Positions 1-13,193 of a DNA stretch of 64,000 bases are shown here, piece after piece. The stretch covers positions 330,751 to 394,750 of the forward strand of contig CADCXA010000048.1 of assembly GCA_902806565.1 (NCBI GenBank), read 5' to 3'. The first letter of the stretch is position 1. Every line of letters begins with the position of its first letter. The notes beneath the pieces are model-generated. The model was given only the letters and a program-made list of their open reading frames with translations, was not told where the DNA came from and did no database searches. The stretch comes from Hypoxylon rubiginosum. Taxonomy: Eukaryota; Ascomycota; Sordariomycetes; Xylariales; Hypoxylaceae. The position numbers were made by a program, and so were the translations under genes.

Positions 1-469
1 AGCCCCTGAGAGTCTAGGTATTCTCTAGTTCTCTAGGAAGCAATATATTGCATGCACTTCGTTATAAGAAATTGAGTGTGTTCAACCCGCGCAAGTAGGT
101 ATTGAATAGGACGTATAAATCAGAGGAATGACTTTCCGTCTGATAATCAGCGCAAAGATCTGTTCCAGTTACAGCGCACTCACTAACACCCGTGGACCTT
201 ACCGGGTAGAATTACAGGGGTACTTGGGGGGACGTCATTCGGGGAAACGCGCAAACGGTTGCCCCCACCTTTCCAACTGGCAAACCGTTTGACGCGACTC
301 GACCCGTTATTCTTATCGACGCGTCTCGATTGATAAATTGATTTCTTGGCCAAAGATCAAAGAATCGACTAAAACCTACATGTAACCCCTAGGACTTAGG
401 TACACGCTGTATTGTACAATACCACATCGTCAAATCGTCCTCTTGCTACAATGCCTTGCTTTTATTAAA
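1..469. other. Upstream region of the DPB11-like gene, no gene seen
   Basis: I see no open frame of note. The last 100 bases should hold the promoter and leader of the BRCT gene that starts at 470. An ATG at 451 is out of frame and meets a stop after five codons, so it could act as a tiny upstream ORF. Confidence 0.4.
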
Positions 470-3221
470 ATGGAGTCACCGCCTACTTCAGATGGGCCGT
501 TTGACTCGTCTAAACCCTTCGACGGCCTCGTGCTGTGCTGCACCAATATCGAAGCAGACCTGCGTGTAAGCCAGTCTCCCGTCACGACTGCCTAGCCTCG
601 ATCCAGATCGTTCCCGCTAATTGTGAACTTGTCTAGACAGAAATTGCGCAACGCACCGTCGATCTGGGCGGCATTCACAAGTACGATCTTACACCCGATG
701 TCACCCATTTAATCGTCGGAGACTACGATACTGCCAAATATCGCCATGTCGCAAGAGAAAGACCAGACATCAAGCCCATGGCTGCCGGTTGGGTCAATGC
801 TGTGCGTGCGCTATGGCTAGAAGACCAAGACTTCGACTTTGCCGCTCTGGAGGAGACTTGGAAGCTAAAGACCTTCGAGACGGCCGGTGGGAATCCCAAC
901 GGTGCCTCCGAGGAACAAAGGGGGAGGTCGAGGCTGACTTGCTGCCTAACCGGCTTCGAGGACAGTAGGTCACATCTGCCCATCCCATCCAGAAGAACTA
1001 TACGAGAGTGGGAAAGCTAATAAGTAAAGATGAAACACGTACCATGATCGAGGGAAAAGTTAAAACGAACGGCGGCGATTACGTTGGCGATCTCTCGAAG
1101 CGCGTCACCCATCTCATCGTTTGCAAGCCCGAAGGCAAGAAATATGTAGCTGCGCGGAAGTGGGGGATAAGGACCGTCGCTATCGAGTGGCTACACGACA
1201 GCATTGAGCGAGGCATGATACTTAACGAGGAGTGTTACGATCCAACTTTCCCCCTGGAAGAACGTGGGAATGGAGCTTGGATAAGGAGAGACGTCAAGCG
1301 GGCCTCTTTAGGCAAGCGATCACGCGACGGCGCAGCTGTTCCTCTAGTCGATGACGGTAGAAGGAAGCTGAGGAAGACTGCGAGTATGAAATTCACTAGC
1401 CAAGGAGATAGCCTCTGGGGTGACATTGTTAAGCAATCGTCGACAAACTTATCCAAGCCGAATATCGAGGAGCGACCTGCCAGCGTACCCCCTAACATCC
1501 TCGCAATCGAGTCGGTAACGCCCGTGGTCGCGAGCCCACAGCTCGCCCAACCAAACAGTCACACTGAACAGGTCGAAGGCGGTATTTTTTCAGGATGCCG
1601 CTTTTACGTCTATGGGTTCCCCCGAAATAGACGGGAGGTTGTACAACATCATATCACGTCGCACGATGGTCAGATCTCGGAATCTCTCAAAGACGCCGCT
1701 TCCCCTATCCACAGCGAACCGTCCGACCGGCGTTATCTCATCGTTCCGCAGACCTCACAACCTGAATCCCACCCTCCGCTTCCGGAAGGAATGCGTATCG
1801 TCACTGAATTTTATATCGAGCGCTGTGTCCATAACAAAGTTCTCGCCAAACCGAACGACCACGTATTAGGCCAACCGTTCCCACAATTTCCCATAGATGG
1901 GTTCGGTGAATTAGCGATATGCACTGCTGGGTTCAGGAACGAGCAGCTGAATCAAGTAGAAAAAACCATCATCCAACTCGGTGCCGCGTATTCGGAGCGA
2001 CTCAATGCGCAGTGCTCGTTGCTGCTCTGCCCCTCTCTTGACGGCGTAAGAAAACAGAAGCTTGACTTTGCCATACAGTCCAAGATTCCTGTGGTCAATG
2101 CGGATTGGCTTTGGCAATGTATCACGACGGGATGTCTTGCGCCTTGGAACAAATTTGTGTTCAAGGGAGCCCCCCAGGAGAGCCAGACGGTCGCACGACC
2201 TCAAGCACCTAAGAGCAAGGCCAAAGATAAGACGACATGGTCAAGATCTAAGCCTGCACCTAGGAAAGAACAAGGGTCAAAGTCCTCCGCGCCAGCAACG
2301 AAACATGACATCGACATGACCGCCTTTGATGACGACATGCCGCTACCCCAGGAGAATACTGTGCGGAGAGAGGAGAGTCAGGAATCTAATTATGAGACAG
2401 CGCCTACACACCAAGCAGAGGACATGGATGTTGAGCCCACAGCTGAATCGGCACCATTGTCAGAAATGACCTCGAATGCACTGAACAAATCACCGTCGCC
2501 ACAGAAGACGGTTGCGCCACCGCGAAAGCTGAAGCGCTTCCCAACCGGTGGAGAAATAGGGGACTCTGAAAGTGGTGAAGAGTCAGATGATCCTCATAGT
2601 CTACCCGAAAGGGACGATAGCGCAAAAAATGCGGAGGAAGAGAGGAAGCGTCAAGCCGAACGAGCCAAAGAAGCGCAACGAGAAGAGATGTCGAAACAAT
2701 TGAATTCTCTCGTGCCTCACGATGGGATCATTCAAGACGGTACTGGTATGAAACCACAACCCGCACCAAGGCAACAACGTCGCAGGCGTGAAATCCTTGG
2801 CCGTGCCACGAGTAATGTCTCGACAGCATCAAGCGCGAGCGCCGAGTCCTTGGCACACATAAGCAGCTCGAAATCGAACCTTAGGAGGACCGAGTCTATA
2901 GCATCCCGCATAGATGGTTCTGGTGCTTTTGGGCTCATGGACAAAGTGATGATGCAACACGGAGACAGCGGAGACAGTAATCAAGCGAGACAGGGCGGTG
3001 ATAGCCCGCCTCCCGCTACACAGCTCGAGTATGACAATTCTGAAGCCAGGAGACATCGGGCTGCCGTGATTGAGCGTATGGCAGCTAGTAGCAAGCAGGA
3101 CGATAAAGATGGCAGCGGACAGAGCCAGAAGGCCCCTATAGGCCTGGACAATAAGGCTAGGGCAAGCAATGATGTAGTCGTGCAGCCCCCGGCTACAAGA
3201 AGAACGACGAGACGACGGTGA
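470..3221 (+). CDS. DPB11: BRCT-repeat DNA replication/checkpoint protein (Dpb11/Rad4/TopBP1 type)
   Basis: Proposed exons are 470-565, 637-964 and 1009-3221, giving 878 residues. Intron 1 (566-636) has GTAAGC, a GCTAAT branch site and TAG. Intron 2 (965-1008) is only 44 bp, but it joins the frame into the BRCT core CLTGFED...NGGDYVGDLSKRVTHLIV. Four BRCT modules can be traced: residues about 12-100 (ending in the typical W of AAGWV), about 130-215 (VAIEWLHDSI), about 310-390 and about 405-490 (VNADWLWQCI). The C-terminal third is charged and low complexity. In the family, Dpb11/Rad4/TopBP1 scaffolds bind CDK-phosphorylated Sld proteins at origins and activate Mec1/ATR in the nucleus. Length and BRCT layout fit filamentous-fungal members. 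The start is the first ATG that gives the BRCT1 frame. The short second intron is the least certain part. Confidence 0.85.
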
Positions 3222-4095
3222 TCTTGTACGTCAAGTACCTACCTAATGAAGACACCTCGAATCAAATATCGGGATGCTCAGAATTATAGGATGGAAAATG
3301 GGCATATATTCAGCTACCAAGGCAACTGTTTTCTTAAGGGTAATAGCATAGGTTAGATAGGTGGCTGGACATTGAATAATGCTGAAACAAATACGCGATG
3401 ACCGTATCATACGACCACAGTGAATCAATCCTTTCGGCTAGAATGAGAAGCTTCGCCTATGTATAAAGTGCCGGATTCAAGTGAGGTCACGTTAATCTGC
3501 TCCGGCACGACTTTGAATCTGTAATGACAATTGCTTCCAATGGTATCTATTTCCTAAACTAGAGGCACTCAAAATGATGGGTATCAATTGCTTTCTTTGC
3601 TCGTGTAGCCACAGCCAAATTGTGCTATCACTTCTTCTCCTCGCTACTGAAAAAGGTTTTGCAAACTTCCCTTTGTTCTACCACCAAGCTCCGACAACCC
3701 AACCCAACCCAAGGCAAACGAAAGACGACCAAAGGACGAAACTCTAGTCAAACGAAGGACATGTGATACTTCTCAGCTTAACCAACAACAAGCTGGCCCG
3801 GCCAGCTCCGGTACATGTATATGTTTGACCGGCGTTGTCCCTTCTTCTTTTTGTTATTTCGATTGCTCATATGTCATGTCATATGCCCCAACGCTGCTTT
3901 CTTCTTCGTTTCCTGCGTTTCGCTTCTCCTCCTCCTCCTTCTCCTTCTCCTTCTCCTTCTCCTTCTCCTTCTCCACCCCTTTCCCACTACTACAGCATTG
4001 AATTTTGCCGCCTAACTAAGGAGGCCACAATCTCAGACTGAATATATCTAGACGTCGTCTCCGACGCCGACGCACGCCAGGCTCAAGACGCAACC
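3222..4095. other. Convergent intergenic region
   Basis: This lies between two convergent genes and should contain both 3' ends. Apart from the CTCCTT microsatellite I see no gene. The only long frames run through the simple repeat. Confidence 0.5.
3924..3974. repeat. Pyrimidine microsatellite (CTCCTT)n
   Basis: About eight tandem copies of a six-base CTCCTT/CTTCTC unit form a 50 bp all-pyrimidine tract downstream of the convergent genes. Length variation between strains is likely. Confidence 0.9.
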
Positions 4096-7049
4096 CTATA
4101 GCGCCGCCTCGCTCAGCATGCTCAGCATCGCCGCGGCCGCGCCCCCGAGGCCCACGGCCCGGAGCGTCTCGTTCTTGGCCTTCTTCGTCGAGCTGCGGTC
4201 CTCCTTGGGCCGGCTGCTATTGGTGGTGGTGCCGGCGTAGTGGTCGTCGTGGTACTCCCGGTCCCGGTCCCGGTCCCGGTCTCTCCTCGACGCGGTAGCG
4301 TTCGACGAGGAGTTGGCGCCGCCGCCGCCGCCGATGCTGCTGCTGCCGCCGTGGTATCGGCGGCTGCGGCTGCGGGAGTGGCGACGGTGCGAGTGCTCTT
4401 CCTTGTTGTCTCTGTCTTTGGCGTCCGGGCCCCGGGAGTAGTACTCTTTCTCTCGGTGACGATCGCGGTCTCTGTCTCTGTCTCTTTCTCTATCCCTGTC
4501 GAGATACCGATCTGAGCGGTATCTCTTGTCCTTGTCCTGGTCCCGATCTCTGTCCCGATCTCGATCCCGATCCCGATCGCGGTCCTTAGTCCGGTCTCTG
4601 TCTCTGTCTCTGTCCCTCTCTCTATCTCTCTCACGATCTCGATCCCGGCGCTCTCGTTCGCTGCGCCGGTAAGAAGGCAAGCTCCTTGGCAGCGAGCTCG
4701 AGCTTTCGTTCAAGATCTGCGGAGTGGGATCGATTCGCACGTGAGGATCGTCGTTCTTGTTCTTGAGGATAGACTTCGGCATCACGGTGGCCGCGGGACT
4801 AGCGCCGGCGTCGTCTCTAGTTTTGTTCTTGCCCTTGCCACCTTCGTTCGTGGACGATGGGGCCGGCACGATAAATGGGTAGGCCTTAGTACCTTTGCCT
4901 TTACTCTTGTTATCCACTCCGTCGGTCGCATCGCCATCTGCCCTGGATCTGGTCCGAGGCTTGGTCTTGTCGACGCTCTTCGATGAAGCCGAAGGGGTGG
5001 TGGAGCTCCGGCGGGGATGAGGCTGGGTCCGAGACTGATGATAATCTTCGAGATGCGAGCTGGAACGAGGAAACGACTGCGAGTACGACGGTGAACCGTA
5101 TTGGTCTCGATCCCTCTCACCTTCCGACGTACCCTCGTCATCGTCGCCGGAGTCGTAGAGTTCGCTTACTGTGCTCGCCATGCTTCCCCTCCGTCGTCGG
5201 TGGCTATTGGCCACGTATATCACGGGGTCTTCGTCGTCCTCCTCGGAATCGTGGCCGTTCTTGTAACCCCCCTTGTCCTGCCGACGCTGCTGCTCCTCGA
5301 TCACATCCCAATTCCGATACTTGTCCGGATGATACCTGTCCTCCGTCCGCCTCTCCTTTACACCTGGGCCGCTTGCTATGGCGGCACTAGACCGCCGCCG
5401 TCTCGCATTCCGCACCTGGGCGGTCCGGCGGGCGAAATCGACTACCTCATCACGTGTCAGCTCGCCGAGAACAGCGACGAAGTCCGGCCGTGCTTCGTAT
5501 CGCACCCCGGCGCCGGCAAGCACTTCGGGCGACACGAGACGGCGTGGGATCCGTGTCCATTTTGCTTCGAGCGGAATATCCCGGCCGCGGCTGTCAGGAG
5601 CAAGCCGTGCATTTCGCTGCGATGCTATAATGAGGGCCTGCTGTTGTTGCTGTTGCTGCTGCTGGTTTACTACGGGAAGAGACACTGAGTTCGAATGCAG
5701 CGTTGACGGCGGACTGGTACCCTCGTAGCTAGGGGCAGATAGTGGTGGCAGATAGCCAGCCTGCGTCGAAGAGGAAGGAAGAGCAGGTTGCGAGACTGTA
5801 GGGGGAAGATAATGCTGCTTAGGGGAGCCGGTCATGTGATAGTTTGCACCGGCCACGTCAAGGGGTAGCGTCGGCTGCTGCAAATGCATGTTCCCCATCC
5901 TGATGGCAAGGTCGGCAGCCCGCCTATCGAGCGCCATAAGCTCTCTTGTCGACATAAGCGCCATGGACTCGTCGTCGTCGTCGCCACTCGACGAGTGCCG
6001 GTCATAGGAAAGAAAAGTAGGGTGTTCGGGCATGCTGGGCGGTAGTGCCCTTCGTTTATCGTCGTCTTCCTGAAGACGCTTCATCCTCGACGACGGGAAA
6101 AGTTTTTCCTCGTCGATGCTGGGATTCATTTCTTCTGGGCTCACGTCGCCCGATATAGGGTAGGTTGGGTACGGAGCGATTTGGAGCCCATCCTCAGGCC
6201 GTGGATGGTAATGCTCCAGCAACCCCCGCACAGAGGGTGTGCTGCCGCCGTTGGCGCTGAGCTGTTCGTCTAACTGGCGAATGTAGGCTCGAATGACGTC
6301 CTAGTGCATGAATGTGTTAACGCCGTGATACTGGATTGGATGAACTAAAAAGATGAAGGGGGTTGGCTAACCTGATTCTTTCGCAGAACGTCTCTAGAGA
6401 AACCCTCCCGCTCCAGCTCATCTCTAAATCGTGCCCAAAGCTCCTCTTCGTTCCCATCGACTAGATTGGGGGTTTTTCGTTGGCATATCCGCGTCGCGAT
6501 GGCATCTACCTTGTCCTTGATCGACTCGAGGCCAGCACTGCTCGTATCGACCATGCGGCGCGACTTGGACGGGTTATGTAGCTGAATCGTGTCGAGGAAC
6601 ATGTCGATACTAAGCTTCTGATTGCCGAGCTTGGTGCGTATCAAGTCGATCATGTCGCGGTCCCGGCTCTCCAGCATCATCCAGCCCTTCTCCCCATCCA
6701 TCCGCGCAGCTCCGTCGCCTTCGCTACCGCTTCCTCCATATTTCTTCTCTAGTATGGTATCCAGCTGCTTGAGCGCGAACTCGGAGTCTTCGAGGATGGG
6801 TGTCAGCTGCCGGGCGTAGACAGCGCTGTCGTCGACGCTCAGCAGCGACTCGGGATCCTCGGCTTCGAATTTCAAATGCTTGAGCACCGTGTGCAGGTTG
6901 CGCACCGTCGTGGCGATCTCGTCTAGGTCTGGGTCTGCGGCTCGCGCACGCTTATACAGCTTCCGCGCGAACGCGTCGACCCGTTCGATATCTGCCGACG
7001 AGACGCGCGCGGTACTTGTTGGTGCATTGCTCTGATTGTTGGTCGTCAT
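4096..7049 (-). CDS. DUF8035-like low-complexity protein with RD/ER-rich tail
   Basis: Proposed exons on the minus strand are 7049-6372 and 6300-4096 (intron 6301-6371, GTTAGC...CTAG), giving 960 residues. The first ATG in frame is at 7049. The N-terminal 230 residues are helical and resemble a fungal N-terminal domain (VDAFARKLYKRARAADPDL...). There is a nine-residue polyglutamine run at about 5640-5667. A compact segment near residue 470 (AKWTRIPRRLVSPEVL...DEVVDFARRTAQVRNARR) is what I recall as a DUF8035-type domain in Sordariomycete and Dothideomycete proteins. It is followed by a long disordered region with many RD and ER dipeptides (4440-4660) and an RSRSRR stretch. Such tails occur in RNA-binding and splicing-speckle proteins, but no function is established here. 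The call rests on memory of the domain. Confidence 0.72.
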
Positions 7050-7403
7050 CGCGAAGTATGCCAATACCTATGCGTTTGTGCGTTCGTACTAGCGGGGTGG
7101 GAACGAAGTCCCTTTAGCTTGAGATTTGTCCCAGTACGCTCTATACGTGCTTATCGCGAAACTGTGTGCTGTACACTAGGTATGCGTGTGCGTCTAAGAG
7201 AACAAGGGGATGTGCATTGAGTTGCGTGGGGGGAAAGTCTTGTAGACGAGTAGGTAGGGTGAAATGGGACACGATGATCACACCCAAGGTTTAGTGTTTA
7301 GTATTATAGGGAAAAGCAGGAAAGTAAGGGTCTCGGCGGGTCACGCTCGGCTCGACTGTGGACTGCGGACTGCGGCTCGCGGACTAGCTCCAGTCAAGAC
7401 GCT

Positions 7404-7500
7404 CGTGTATGTATGTGTAGGTATGTTAGGTATGTGTGTATGTACGTGTGTATGTATGTGTGTATGTATGTATATAGGTATGCTCGGTATGTTCGTATGT
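7404..7500. repeat. TATG/TGTATG microsatellite
   Basis: An imperfect run of TATG, TGTATG and TAGGTATG units in about 95 bp, some 350 bp upstream of the start of the minus-strand DUF8035-like gene. It is probably promoter-proximal simple sequence. Confidence 0.85.
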
Positions 7501-8411
7501 TTGCTAGTGCCACCGTAAGAAAGACTGATGTCGAAAATATCAACATCAGGCGTCCTGTCAGACCCTTTTAGGCGATGTGGTCGGCACCAGTGCGTGTGAC
7601 AGAAAACGCTAGAGGGTTAAAATAACTAGGATGGCTGGTCTCAAGAGTGTTGCTTCAGTGTTCAGGGTCCAGGTCCAGGTTCAAGTTCGATGATTGCTAC
7701 CTACCTACTATGTATATCGTCATGGCCGACCAGAGGATAATAATAAAACATACCCAAACCTGGTCAACCACCTCTTCTGTCGTTTGTAACGTACCGTTGC
7801 TAACACTATTGCTAGTGTCAATATACGTGGATTGAACCTTGACATCGACCCTCCTCGACTCCTACAATGGATTGGATTCTCCTAAGTTGCATTGGATAAG
7901 CCAGAGGAACGCCCTTTTACTATATCGAGCCGGATTGGAGGCACATCAGACAAGGTGATCCAGGCACGAGCTTATGACAGACGGGGTGATGAGCTGACGA
8001 GCACCCATCGACTAAAACAGCCCATGCCGCTCACAATCTTCTCCACGTTTTTCGACGAGGAGGGTCAGGGAGGGTAAGATGAGGGAAGGTGGCCTATTGG
8101 ACGGTGACGTATTGTTTGATCGAGCATGTCATCATAAATCGTGAGTCTGGTAAGAAAAGGTGGCAGGGCTGTCCAATCATTGCGTCGCTTTCGTTCTCCA
8201 TCCTTGTCTAGACGATCCAACCCTTCTTCCCACACCCACTTTGCTCCATCCTCTAATGCAGTTAGAATCGCCCTGGTAGCCCTGGCTAAGCATTTAGCTT
8301 CACCTTCATTATTCACCAGTCGCCCCCCCAGGCGAGGCTTTCGATTCGGTTCCCAAAGGGGTTCCAAGACTCCACCACGTAGAGTATGATGGTTGGACGG
8401 CATAGGCTGGC

Positions 8412-8421
8412 TACCTAGGTA
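8412..8421. repeat. TACCTAGGTA palindrome, one of eight identical copies
   Basis: The perfect 10 bp palindrome TACCTAGGTA occurs at 8412, 13482, 22790, 37736, 41370, 47488, 54244 and 55747. An 11 bp form with one extra central A or T is at 37744, 53776 and 62050. All lie outside the intact coding exons, and two lie inside broken genes at the frame break. Flanking bases differ from copy to copy, so these are not parts of a longer shared repeat. Confidence 0.9.
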
Positions 8422-10344
8422 TGCAGTATGCAGACGAAGGGCGGAACACGGGAGAGTTGTTCTGTCAGTCTGTCTGCCTGACCTGCTGACTTTTGGCTGT
8501 CTCGATCTGCTGGGGGTTCGCTGCGCCACTTGGCTGGTTCAGCCCCGTGGATGTCTACCTGTCGATGCGAGATGCAGAAAGGGTGCATGACTGCATAGAA
8601 TTTTTCTTTCCGGGTCCAATTCCCCAAATCTCTTAGCAAATGGTGTCGTTCGCCTATCGACTCCCCATGCAGTTTAGTTTTCATCTAGAGCCTCAAAAGA
8701 ATGGAGAGATGTATCAATAATGGGTGAGTGCGCCGGGTAGGTTTCAGACGAGAAGGAAAGATGCACAACGTAGCGGATGCAGTGGAACAATCACATGTAT
8801 ACTTATCAAGTAAACATACCCGTACATATTCACTGCATCTTCTCCGCACAATATTGCAGATTAGAGAGCCAACCTATGAACGTGAGAATACTACGCTGAG
8901 GTGAGAGTCAAAGAAAATTTCCGGTCTCTTGGTATAATACACAAGGCGCCGGTATGCTCTTAATCTGCCTATGAGAAATGATTCATCTCATTTCTTAACC
9001 AGAAAGTCAGACAGCACCCATAGCCTCCGGTCAGCTAATGCATATATGGTAAGGTAGGTTAGCAAAGACGCGAAGATGAGGCAGGTTAAGATGAAGTGAG
9101 GCTCGGCTCTGGTGCGATCTGCAGGACGTTAAGGCTTGGTGTCTAATCGTACCTACGAATTAGCAGCCTTAGATATGTAAAGGTTGCTTAGTTTTCAAAC
9201 CTCGTCGCAAGTGCACACCCTCGGTCTGAGTGAGTTGAAGCGTCATCCGAAGCTAGACTTGATAAGTTCACCGATGCTACGGGGCACGGGGTATGGGGCT
9301 TGTCAATTTACTACTACATGTTCTGGTATTATGCAGACTACCTACGCAGGTGATATTGAGCACCAAGCATGGCTCATTAGGTTGATAGGAATCTGTAATA
9401 GAGCGAATGCAATAGGTTGATATACTTTGGGTAGAAACTAGGAGGAGAGGGTTGCTACCGTTGGACCGCAACGCGAGCATTTCATAGGACGTGTATCAAG
9501 CAATAGAATGGGCGCGAACTATTCGTCCACGGGGCGTAGGGATCGAGCCAGTGGTAGCACTTAAAGGATTGGAAGTGTGTGTGAGCAAACAGTTGTCAAG
9601 ACTGTACTCGACAGAATTGATTCATTTTGCCGGGCGACTGTCTGAAACTCGAAAAGATGAGCGCCATTCGCGCCCAATGGCAAACCAATCATCAATGCAG
9701 AAGTTCGTCCAACCATCGACGCTGAAGTATATGGGAAGCCTTTGAAACGCGGCTCACTTGATATGTAATACGAGTGCACGACGTCTTACTGAATGCTTCG
9801 TTGGCGTTGTAGTCGCCACCGACCATGTGCGACCTTGAGATATGTATATCTGTATTTTTGCCTTTAGTGGCGGGGAGCAGTACAATGTTGGATCCCAGAC
9901 CAAACCTCAGTTGAACTCATGGCTCGAGAGGATATACAGGAATTATCGAGAGGACTGTACGACTCCATGCCTCGGATCTCAAACCGTGAGGCCCCTAAAG
10001 AAGTCTTAACATATTCTGATTACGTTAGGATTACGTTAGGATAAGGTCTGACAGCCTGTATGCTGGTACCTGGTAGCTGCTAGCTGCTAGAAATACGAAA
10101 ATATTGAAAATATTCATTTTGACGTAGCCTACACGAACTATGTACTTAGGTACCTACATAATTCAAGTCGAGGAGGCGTTAGGTCTCCTCATTGCCAACA
10201 TGACTGGTTATGCTACGCCTCCGGTGAGAAATCTCGGCCCCAGTAATCCAGAAGGCCGTACATCGGAGGGCACCGCTTATGCTGAGCCTCAACCGGAAGG
10301 CTGACAGATAGGGTTTAGTTCCATGTAGTACTCGTGAATCTACC

Positions 10345-13193
10345 TCATATTGCGATCCTCTCCAACGAATAATGTCCGACCCGTTGACTCCTGAGGTGGC
10401 CCGTCTCTCTTCCGGATCTGTCCACAATCTCGCCGCCTGACACAACCTTTTGAGGTGACACTCCATCCTTCTTCTTGAGCCCGATAGGCAGCGCTTCAGA
10501 CCCAGGTTCCTTCACATGCAATGAAATTGGCTTCATCTTGTCCACCACGTCCACAGACTTGCTAGTGTTCGTTGATGCCTCGCAGAATTTCACCGCCTCG
10601 CCGATGATGCCTCGAAGATATACAGCCTCTTCTATTCCTTCCAAGGCCGCACTAACTTCGAACTTAAGCGTAGCGACGAAGTCCCCCGTGTCATCCCCTG
10701 CCAGCAGCGCGTCGTTGAGTAGCCACCCGCCAGGCCCGACGGAGTCTACGCAGCGTCCAAGCAGATCCGCGATGAGTTTGATGATACCGTCAGGTGGCGC
10801 ATCAGAGGTTGAATCCTTTTCGAGATCGGCCGTGTCTAGGTAGCGAGATGTCCACGAGCCTCGGACTAACTCGATACGAAGTAGGTAAATAAGGGACAAG
10901 ATCTCTTCTGGTTTGAACGTGGTCCGTAGCGCTTTTATCATAGACATGCTAGGGCAATTGCCGAGCTTCGCAAAGGCCGCGCTCAGTCCATTGCCGCGAA
11001 CGCCCGCGTCCTCGTTAAGATAGGATACGGTCTTCTGGATCTCATCTTCAAGGTCGTCTAGTTCCATCCCGACATTTTGAAGCTCCGCATCTGCATCTGC
11101 ATCTACCTCGCCATTCACTATCGCCGCCTCGGTTGAGCCGTCGGTAAGGAGTTTTGGTGGCGGCTGTTTCGGATCCTGAACGAGCTCTAGACTCCTCATG
11201 ATGGTCCGTACAGCAATGAGTAATTCTACGGCACCTAAATTGGTGGCAGAGATGTAGGTGATGAGAAGTTCTAAAGAAGGATCGACGTCAGCGAGGCGAA
11301 GGATAATCTGCTCGGCCAGAAACAGATCCGTCTTTTCGTTGTCCCTAAGTTGTCCTCGGAGGGCCGACCTCACATTCGACAGCGTCAGGTGTCCCGCATC
11401 TACAAGATAGTTGACGATATCGCTCTCGGGTAGTTGACAGATAAGCCGAGGAACGGTCACGTCTTCGGGGAAAGCGTCGTTCCACTGAAAAGCCCGGCTG
11501 ATAGCGTACATAATCCATCGTCTGTCTGCCGGGGGGTATTCTGCTCGAGTTTTCGGCCACACCCAACTGGAAGCTGCCCTGGGCGGGATCGACTCCTCGA
11601 CTTCTACGCCGTTGGATAAGGGTACATCTTGAATCTGGATGCCGAATTTTTGGGCAAGTAGCATCTCGAGGCCGCGGATATCGTTGGCATTCAGGAGAGT
11701 ATCGGCTTTCGCTTCATCCTCCGTCCATGACTGCCAGTAATCACCTAGGATAGAGCCCGGGAGATAATTGGAAAATACAGAAGTATGTGCTACCTCACTG
11801 AAGGCATGGGTCGATGGTCGTTTGGTGAGTTGCAAGCCGCGCCCAATCGAGTCAATCAGAAGACCTTCGGCACGTCGTTTCCTTGACCGCAAGACGGGAG
11901 CTTCTAGTTGGATAGCGAGGAGGTTTGAGTTGACAACGGCAACTGCAAGCTCCAAGCGCGAGAAGTAAGCAGTAAGCAAGCAAGAAAGCGGTTCCACACC
12001 TGTGCTAGATGCTGCTTGGCCGTCGGGTTCGATAGACACGGAATTCTGGAGAGAACGATAGACCGGGTTGTAGATGGTGAGATGAGTTGGTGTGGAGCAC
12101 AGAATTGATGTCTTGCTAAGGCGTAGGAAGGATGTTGTCCCATCTATTTCCATACTAGACGTGACCCTTGGAAGGCTCGTGGTTAGATCGTAGACACTGA
12201 ATGACGGGCCACGCAACTCCAGTAGACTACCGGAGAGGAAATCGAGGCGGTACGTCGAAGCGCTAGAACCGTCACGCACGGATGATGGTATGGGCATAGC
12301 ATGAAGTTTGATAATACCTTGCCGGTTTGCGCTCATCGAACCGCCGGACGGTGGCTGCACGGCAACAACGTGAAGGTGCCGACTCTGCTGCCCGTATAGG
12401 TCGTGGCTGGAGATGAGCACCAAGACCTCAGCATCCACATTGGCACCTTGGTTAATGCCGGGGAAGAGACCCAAGGAACCATCGCTGCCTTTCAATATGC
12501 CCTGGACAAAGTCGGACAGGAGCACAGAGGAGCAGAAGTCGATTCTAAAGTTAGATTTCGAGGCTCCCGGCAAGTCCTGATGTAATGCCGCAGAGGATGA
12601 AGCCCACTTCCTCTTTAAAGTCTCCGCATCAAGACAGATGATCTCACCATCTCGCCGGACAACGAGAAGCTCTTTGGTAGATTCCTGTCGACCGGGTGCG
12701 GTGATGGGTGCCACGCACACGACGGGCTGACCTGACCCTAAAGACACGGATGTCGTAGTAGAATGGGTATTGCTCGAACCGTCCAAGTGGTCTTTAAACA
12801 GAGTAATCTTATTCTCGTGAGATTCACTCGTTGCCGCGTACGTGTATCTCGAAACTTCTTTGGTCTCCTCGACTTTGCGCCGAATCGAAGCTACAGGGCA
12901 CGAGAAGAAGGATTGGGGGGGAACCGGATACGAAGTTACCAGCCTTGCGGAGGAAACCTACTATATGTGAGTATATACCGATACTAGCTAGAGTAGGGCT
13001 CTGGGACTCTTACATTGTAGATATTGACGGCTTCACCATCTATTCCGACTGCCAATTCGTGCCGTTTTCTCTTTCTCGATCCAGGCGCAGATCCGTATAC
13101 CTCACTGACGACGTAGCGACCGGTAGTTGGATCGAGAGGTCGGGGTAATGTAGCTAGCACATACGGCTTCTGAATTTGAAAGTGAGAAGCCAT
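10345..13193 (-). CDS. UTP8: UTP8-like small-subunit processome (t-UTP) protein
   Basis: Proposed exons on the minus strand are 13193-13014 and 12957-10345 (intron 12958-13013, 56 bp; the second of two adjacent TAG acceptors avoids a stop), giving 930 residues. An in-frame ATG at 13202 is an alternative start. The N-terminus (MASHFQIQKPYVLATLPRP, then GSRKRKRHELAVGIDGEAVNIYN) is the signature I associate with fungal Utp8. The first 400 residues look like beta-propeller strands, the rest is helical, and the protein ends in YSLERIAI as in other fungal members. Utp8 is part of the t-UTP/UtpA subcomplex that loads on nascent pre-rRNA in the nucleolus; in yeast it is also linked to tRNA export. 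The family call is from sequence memory. Confidence 0.78.

Larger units (their letters stand above)
7050..10344. other. 3.3 kb gene-free intergenic region
   Basis: This lies upstream of the DUF8035-like gene and downstream of the UTP8-like gene. I find no convincing gene. The longest frame (minus, 8065-8529) lacks an ATG and any recognisable motif. The region holds a TATG microsatellite (7404-7500), one TACCTAGGTA palindrome (8412-8421) and near-repeats such as the tandem GCTAGCTGCTAG at about 10078. Confidence 0.5.

Noticed and set aside
4122..5688. Long open frames on both strands inside the DUF8035-like gene
   Set aside because: They are by-products of RD/ER and GC-rich codon repeats. The minus-strand frame with the DUF8035-like segment and an intron-joined N-terminus is the supported one.
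8065..8529. Minus-strand open frame of about 150 codons
   Set aside because: It has no ATG near its start, no family motif and no splice support, and it ends in simple Pro/Ser sequence.
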